This document shows, one piece after another, positions 5,657 to 7,809 of a stretch of DNA of 7,809 nucleotides. This DNA is from Erysipelotrichia bacterium (lineage in GTDB: Bacteria; Bacillota_I; Bacilli_A; Erysipelotrichales; Erysipelotrichaceae). The first letter of the stretch is position 1. The number at the start of each line of letters is the position of its first letter. The DNA is taken from the NCBI GenBank assembly GCA_009929095.1, contig SABF01000064.1, positions 1 through 7,809 of the forward strand. The letters are read 5' to 3'. Below the pieces are notes generated by a model. It was not told the DNA's origin, did no database searches, and saw nothing but the letters and a program-made list of their open reading frames with translations. Position numbers and translations under genes: made by a program.

Positions 5657-6669
5657 AGAAAGTATTGATGATAGGCGGCACAGGAACAATATCTATGTCC
5701 ATTACACGACTGCTGGGGCAGAGTGATGAAGTGGAGGTAACTGTGCTGAATCGCGGACACAGAGAACTTCCCGCTGAGGCACAGCAGCTGATATCGGATA
5801 TCAATGATACTGAACACATGAAACAACTGCTGCAGGGAAAGCATTATGATGCAGTATGTGATTTTCTGACCTATGGACCGCAGCAGGCAGAGCAGCGTAT
5901 TCAGCTGTTTCAGGGGCTGGCGGATCAGTATATCTTTATCTCCACTGTCTGTGTATTCAATCATGAAGACGTGTATATCCTGAATGAGAATTCTCCTCAG
6001 GGAAATAAATATTCAGAGTATGGCCGGATGAAGTCTGCTGCGGAAGCAGTATTCATGAAGGCATACAGAGATACGGGATTTCCTGTTCTGATTGTCCGTC
6101 CTTCACAGACGTATGGCTATGACCGTTATCCGCTGAGTGTAAAAGGAAAGACATGCTGGAGTGTTATTGATCGTATGCTTGCCGGCAAGGCGGTTATTGT
6201 TCATGGCGATGGCAAGAGCATCTGGCACAGCATGCATACAGATGATTTTGCATATAACTTTGTACAGCTGCTGTTCAAGCCGGAAACAATCGGCAGAAGT
6301 GTCAATCTGGTCAACCCGGAATGTGCAACATGGGACATGATCTATCATGAACTGTATCACCAGCTGAATGCGGAATCGAGAATCGTTCATGTGGCAAGTG
6401 AAACTCTGGCTGCCAGTTCGCACTATGACAATCTATCTGCTATTCTCGGCGATAAGCAGTATTCCAATATGTACGAAACGGAAACAATGTATCAGATGAT
6501 ACCGGATTTCAAGTGCAGGATCGGTCTTGCGGAAGGTGTGCAGAAGTATCTCGCCTATATGGATGAACATCCGGAACTGAAGAAAAAAGATGAAGAATAT
6601 GATCTCTGGTGTCTGGGCATTCTGAATGCGGCCGATGCATGCAGCGATGCGGCAGAGGATCTTCTGTAA
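5653..6669 (+). CDS. NAD-dependent epimerase/dehydratase (extended SDR)
   Basis: A 338-residue Rossmann-fold protein. The dinucleotide-binding loop GGTGTIS (8-14) opens the protein, VLNRGHRELP (31-40) follows strand 2, and a Y-x-x-x-K catalytic pair (Y123, K127 in YGRMK) sits after FISTVCVF (95-102). RPSQTYG (149-155) and the WHSMHTDDFA segment (191-200) are typical of sugar-nucleotide epimerases and related reductases. The usual Ser-Ser-x-x-V-Y is here S97-T-V-C-V-F. It probably oxidises or epimerises a sugar or sugar nucleotide, but the substrate cannot be fixed. It lies 29 bases after the SIS gene, and its stop TAA overlaps the ATG of the broken deaminase gene. A GGAGGG site (5634-5639) is rather far from this ATG (13 bases) and very close (2 bases) to an upstream ATG at 5642, which opens a four-codon reading frame. 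Confidence 0.87.
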   Translation: MKKVLMIGGTGTISMSITRLLGQSDEVEVTVLNRGHRELPAEAQQLISDINDTEHMKQLLQGKHYDAVCDFLTYGPQQAEQRIQLFQGLADQYIFISTVCVFNHEDVYILNENSPQGNKYSEYGRMKSAAEAVFMKAYRDTGFPVLIVRPSQTYGYDRYPLSVKGKTCWSVIDRMLAGKAVIVHGDGKSIWHSMHTDDFAYNFVQLLFKPETIGRSVNLVNPECATWDMIYHELYHQLNAESRIVHVASETLAASSHYDNLSAILGDKQYSNMYETETMYQMIPDFKCRIGLAEGVQKYLAYMDEHPELKKKDEEYDLWCLGILNAADACSDAAEDLL

Positions 6670-7023
6670 TGGATATCTGAGAAACCCTCTGCAGTGAAGC
6701 GAAGCATCATCATCCGGAAGAGGTCTCGCCGTTTGCTGATGCACATCATATTACTGCGGCTATTGAAAGTGAGAACGGACTGCTGCACTGAATATATATG
6801 AAGCCTGCGGTCAGCCGGTGATCAGGCGTCCGATTGCTTTTCATGATGAACCGCCAAATGGAGAAGGCGGTATGCTATGCGGTGCCTGTCGGGAATTTCT
6901 GATGGAGCTGAACGAAAAAATCGAGACATGGAGATCATGCTCGATTACAGGAATAGAACTGTTATTACGCTTGGAGAACTGATGCCTCACTGGTGGGGAG
7001 AAGAACGGCTGAAGAAGGAATAG
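6669..7023 (+). pseudogene. Broken cytidine deaminase-like gene (blasticidin-S/cytidine deaminase family)
   Basis: Three frames read in succession give one recognisable deaminase. Frame 1 from the ATG reads MDI-stop-ETLCSEAK, then HHHPEEVSPFADAHHITAAI; codon 4 is TGA where family members I recall have Trp. After GLLH (about 6788) the frame changes by an internal deletion to NIYEACGQPVIRR, skipping about 20 residues that should carry the first zinc motif (C/H-A-E). The second zinc motif survives as LCGACRE (Cys codons 6878-6880 and 6887-6889). At a six-A run (6915-6920) one base is missing; reading on in the third frame gives NRDMEIMLDYRNR, then TLGELMPHWWGEERLKKE and a TAG. Intact relatives would be about 140 residues. 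An AGAGGA ribosome site (6654-6659) and the TAATG overlap with the epimerase stop are intact, so this was the third gene of the operon. It cannot make an active hydrolytic deaminase. Confidence 0.85.
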
Positions 7024-7026
7024 CAG

Positions 7027-7545
7027 TCAGGCACCAAGCTGATGAAAGAATTCTTCGGCAGTGATGCGGAAAACTGCCATCTGGTGAAAGTCCTTCATAT
7101 ACTTCATGCCGCAGTGAGCAGCAGTGCGAAGAGAACGTTTATTGTCATGATCAATACGGGCGACGACTGAGTCTGCCCTTTTTTCCAGAAATGCGACTCT
7201 GAGTGTACGGGCAAGTGTCTCTTTGCCAAGACCATGACCCCAGAGATTCTCTTCACCGATGCAGTAAACAACTTCATAGCAGCGGTCGGTCAGGTGAGAC
7301 AGTTTGACATAGCCGATGGAAGAACTGTCTTCTTCGCATACCAGGTAAAAATGCCCGTCCTGATTCAGGTGCAGGGCAATCATTTCTTCTCCGGCACTCT
7401 GAAACAGTTCTTCAATATCATTCTTCAGATCATGGCTTTCATTCAGGTATCTGCTGACATCGTTATTTGAAATCCAGCGAACCATGTTCTGACAGTCCTG
7501 CTCATGTATTTCCTTACGCAAAAAAACAGAATGGCTTCTTCCCAT
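7027..7545 (-). CDS. GNAT family N-acetyltransferase (RimJ/RimL-like)
   Basis: A 172-residue GNAT of the Acetyltransf_3 (RimJ/RimL-like) type, which acetylates amino groups of proteins, peptides or small molecules using acetyl-CoA. It begins with the FLRKEIHEQDCQNMVRWI segment typical of this subgroup. The cofactor loop GEENLWGHGLGKE lies at 97-109, followed by the helix TLARTLRVAFLE. A motif-B region VVARIDHDNKRSLRTAAHCGM (127-147) has the conserved Asn and Ser. It is full length and cytosolic. The start ATG has an AGAGGG ribosome site with a 7-base spacer on the minus strand. The gene converges on the broken deaminase gene with only three bases between the two stop codons, and no terminator is visible for either. 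The substrate is unknown. Confidence 0.87.
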   Translation of the reverse strand: MGRSHSVFLRKEIHEQDCQNMVRWISNNDVSRYLNESHDLKNDIEELFQSAGEEMIALHLNQDGHFYLVCEEDSSSIGYVKLSHLTDRCYEVVYCIGEENLWGHGLGKETLARTLRVAFLEKRADSVVARIDHDNKRSLRTAAHCGMKYMKDFHQMAVFRITAEEFFHQLGA

Positions 7546-7627
7546 TTCGCAACCCTCTCAGTCTGCGAAGAGCTTAAAGCCTTTCTGTGATAGCACAAGC
7601 CGGTTCTTCAGTTCTCTTACCGGCATC

Positions 7628-7656
7628 AGTATGCCACCCAAATCTGAAAAGGTCAA
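7628..7656 (-). promoter_or_regulatory. Promoter of the minus-strand GNAT gene
   Basis: On the minus strand, TTGACC (7656-7651), a 17-bp spacer and CATACT (7633-7628) preceded by TGG form a good sigma-70-type promoter with an extended -10. Transcription should start near 7621, giving a leader of about 75 bases to the ATG at 7545. Confidence 0.6.
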
Positions 7657-7663
7657 TCTTGTG

Positions 7664-7672
7664 TGTTACGAT
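7664..7672 (+). promoter_or_regulatory. Extended -10 promoter for the truncated membrane protein gene
   Basis: TGT-TACGAT ends seven bases before the ATG at 7680, so transcription should begin at or next to the start codon. The -35 position (7644-7649, CTGAAA) is weak. It lies back to back with the divergent GNAT promoter; the two core elements are only eight bases apart, so the two polymerases probably compete. Confidence 0.5.
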
Positions 7673-7679
7673 TGTAGGC

Positions 7680-7809
7680 ATGAAAAAAGATCGTTTTCAA
7701 CTGCTGCTGGAAGCTGTAACGCTGCTGATGATTTTGATCAGCCAGATGTATAAACGCACAATTCTGGAATGTATTTCTTTAACCATGGCGATTGCAGTCT
7801 GCTTTATAG
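7680..7809 (+). CDS. N-terminal part of a membrane protein, cut by the window end
   Basis: Forty-three codons are visible, starting MKKDRFQLLLEAVTLLMILI. A short basic start is followed by a hydrophobic segment (about residues 7-22), a polar SQMYKRT turn and a second hydrophobic stretch (about 29-43, ECISLTMAIAVCFI), so at least two membrane segments are likely. No family can be named from this much sequence. No Shine-Dalgarno motif of useful strength precedes the ATG, and an extended -10 box ends seven bases upstream, so it looks leaderless. The lysine-rich start and consistent open frame support coding. Confidence 0.6.
   Translation, partial: MKKDRFQLLLEAVTLLMILISQMYKRTILECISLTMAIAVCFI

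Noticed and set aside
5620..5964. A 114-codon minus-strand frame opposite the epimerase start
   Set aside because: Antisense to the Rossmann domain of the epimerase, with no supporting motif or ribosome site.
1..7809. CRISPR array, tRNA, insertion sequence or phage genes
   Set aside because: No regularly spaced repeats, cloverleaf-like sequences, transposase motifs or terminal inverted repeats were seen on reading both strands.

Overview
The window is a stretch of a low-to-moderate GC, Gram-positive-type genome. AGGAGG-type Shine-Dalgarno sites, hairpin-plus-T-run terminators, GNAT and SIS proteins and a blasticidin-S/cytidine-deaminase-like relic all suggest Bacillota. Gut-associated Erysipelotrichia-like bacteria would fit, but that is an inference from protein flavour and not demonstrated. 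No rRNA, tRNA, CRISPR array, transposase or phage gene was seen.

Left block (1-2550, plus strand): the 3' end of an unidentified gene is followed by a YhfS-like PLP enzyme and a YhfW-like phosphopentomutase-family metalloenzyme, closed by a strong intrinsic terminator. These are two members of the 'yhf' gene set (yhfS to yhfZ, with php, in enterobacteria), whose pathway is, to my knowledge, not established. The genes are tightly packed: the yhfS ribosome site overlaps the preceding stop codon, and yhfW probably starts at a TTG one base after the yhfS stop.

Middle block (2551-4658): about 520 bases with no convincing gene hold two imperfect hairpins and possible coding debris. A GNAT acetyltransferase and an S4-domain RluA-type pseudouridine synthase follow. 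Both lack a Shine-Dalgarno site and have an extended -10 promoter (TGNTAAAAT) almost against the ATG, which points to leaderless or nearly leaderless mRNAs. A terminator ends this block.

Sugar block (4659-7023): a 230-base promoter region with a perfect 7-3-7 dyad precedes an operon-like set: a SIS-domain phosphosugar-binding protein (UPF0309/COG4821-like), an extended-SDR NAD-dependent epimerase/dehydratase-like protein, and a cytidine deaminase-like gene. The deaminase gene is broken by a nonsense codon, an internal deletion that removed the first zinc motif, and a poly-A frameshift.

Right edge (7027-7809): a RimJ/RimL-like GNAT on the minus strand converges on the dead deaminase gene with almost no gap. 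Its promoter lies back to back with another extended -10 promoter that drives a truncated plus-strand membrane protein, again apparently leaderless. The clearest new observations are the repeated leaderless architecture, the fresh deaminase pseudogene and the poorly understood yhf pair.
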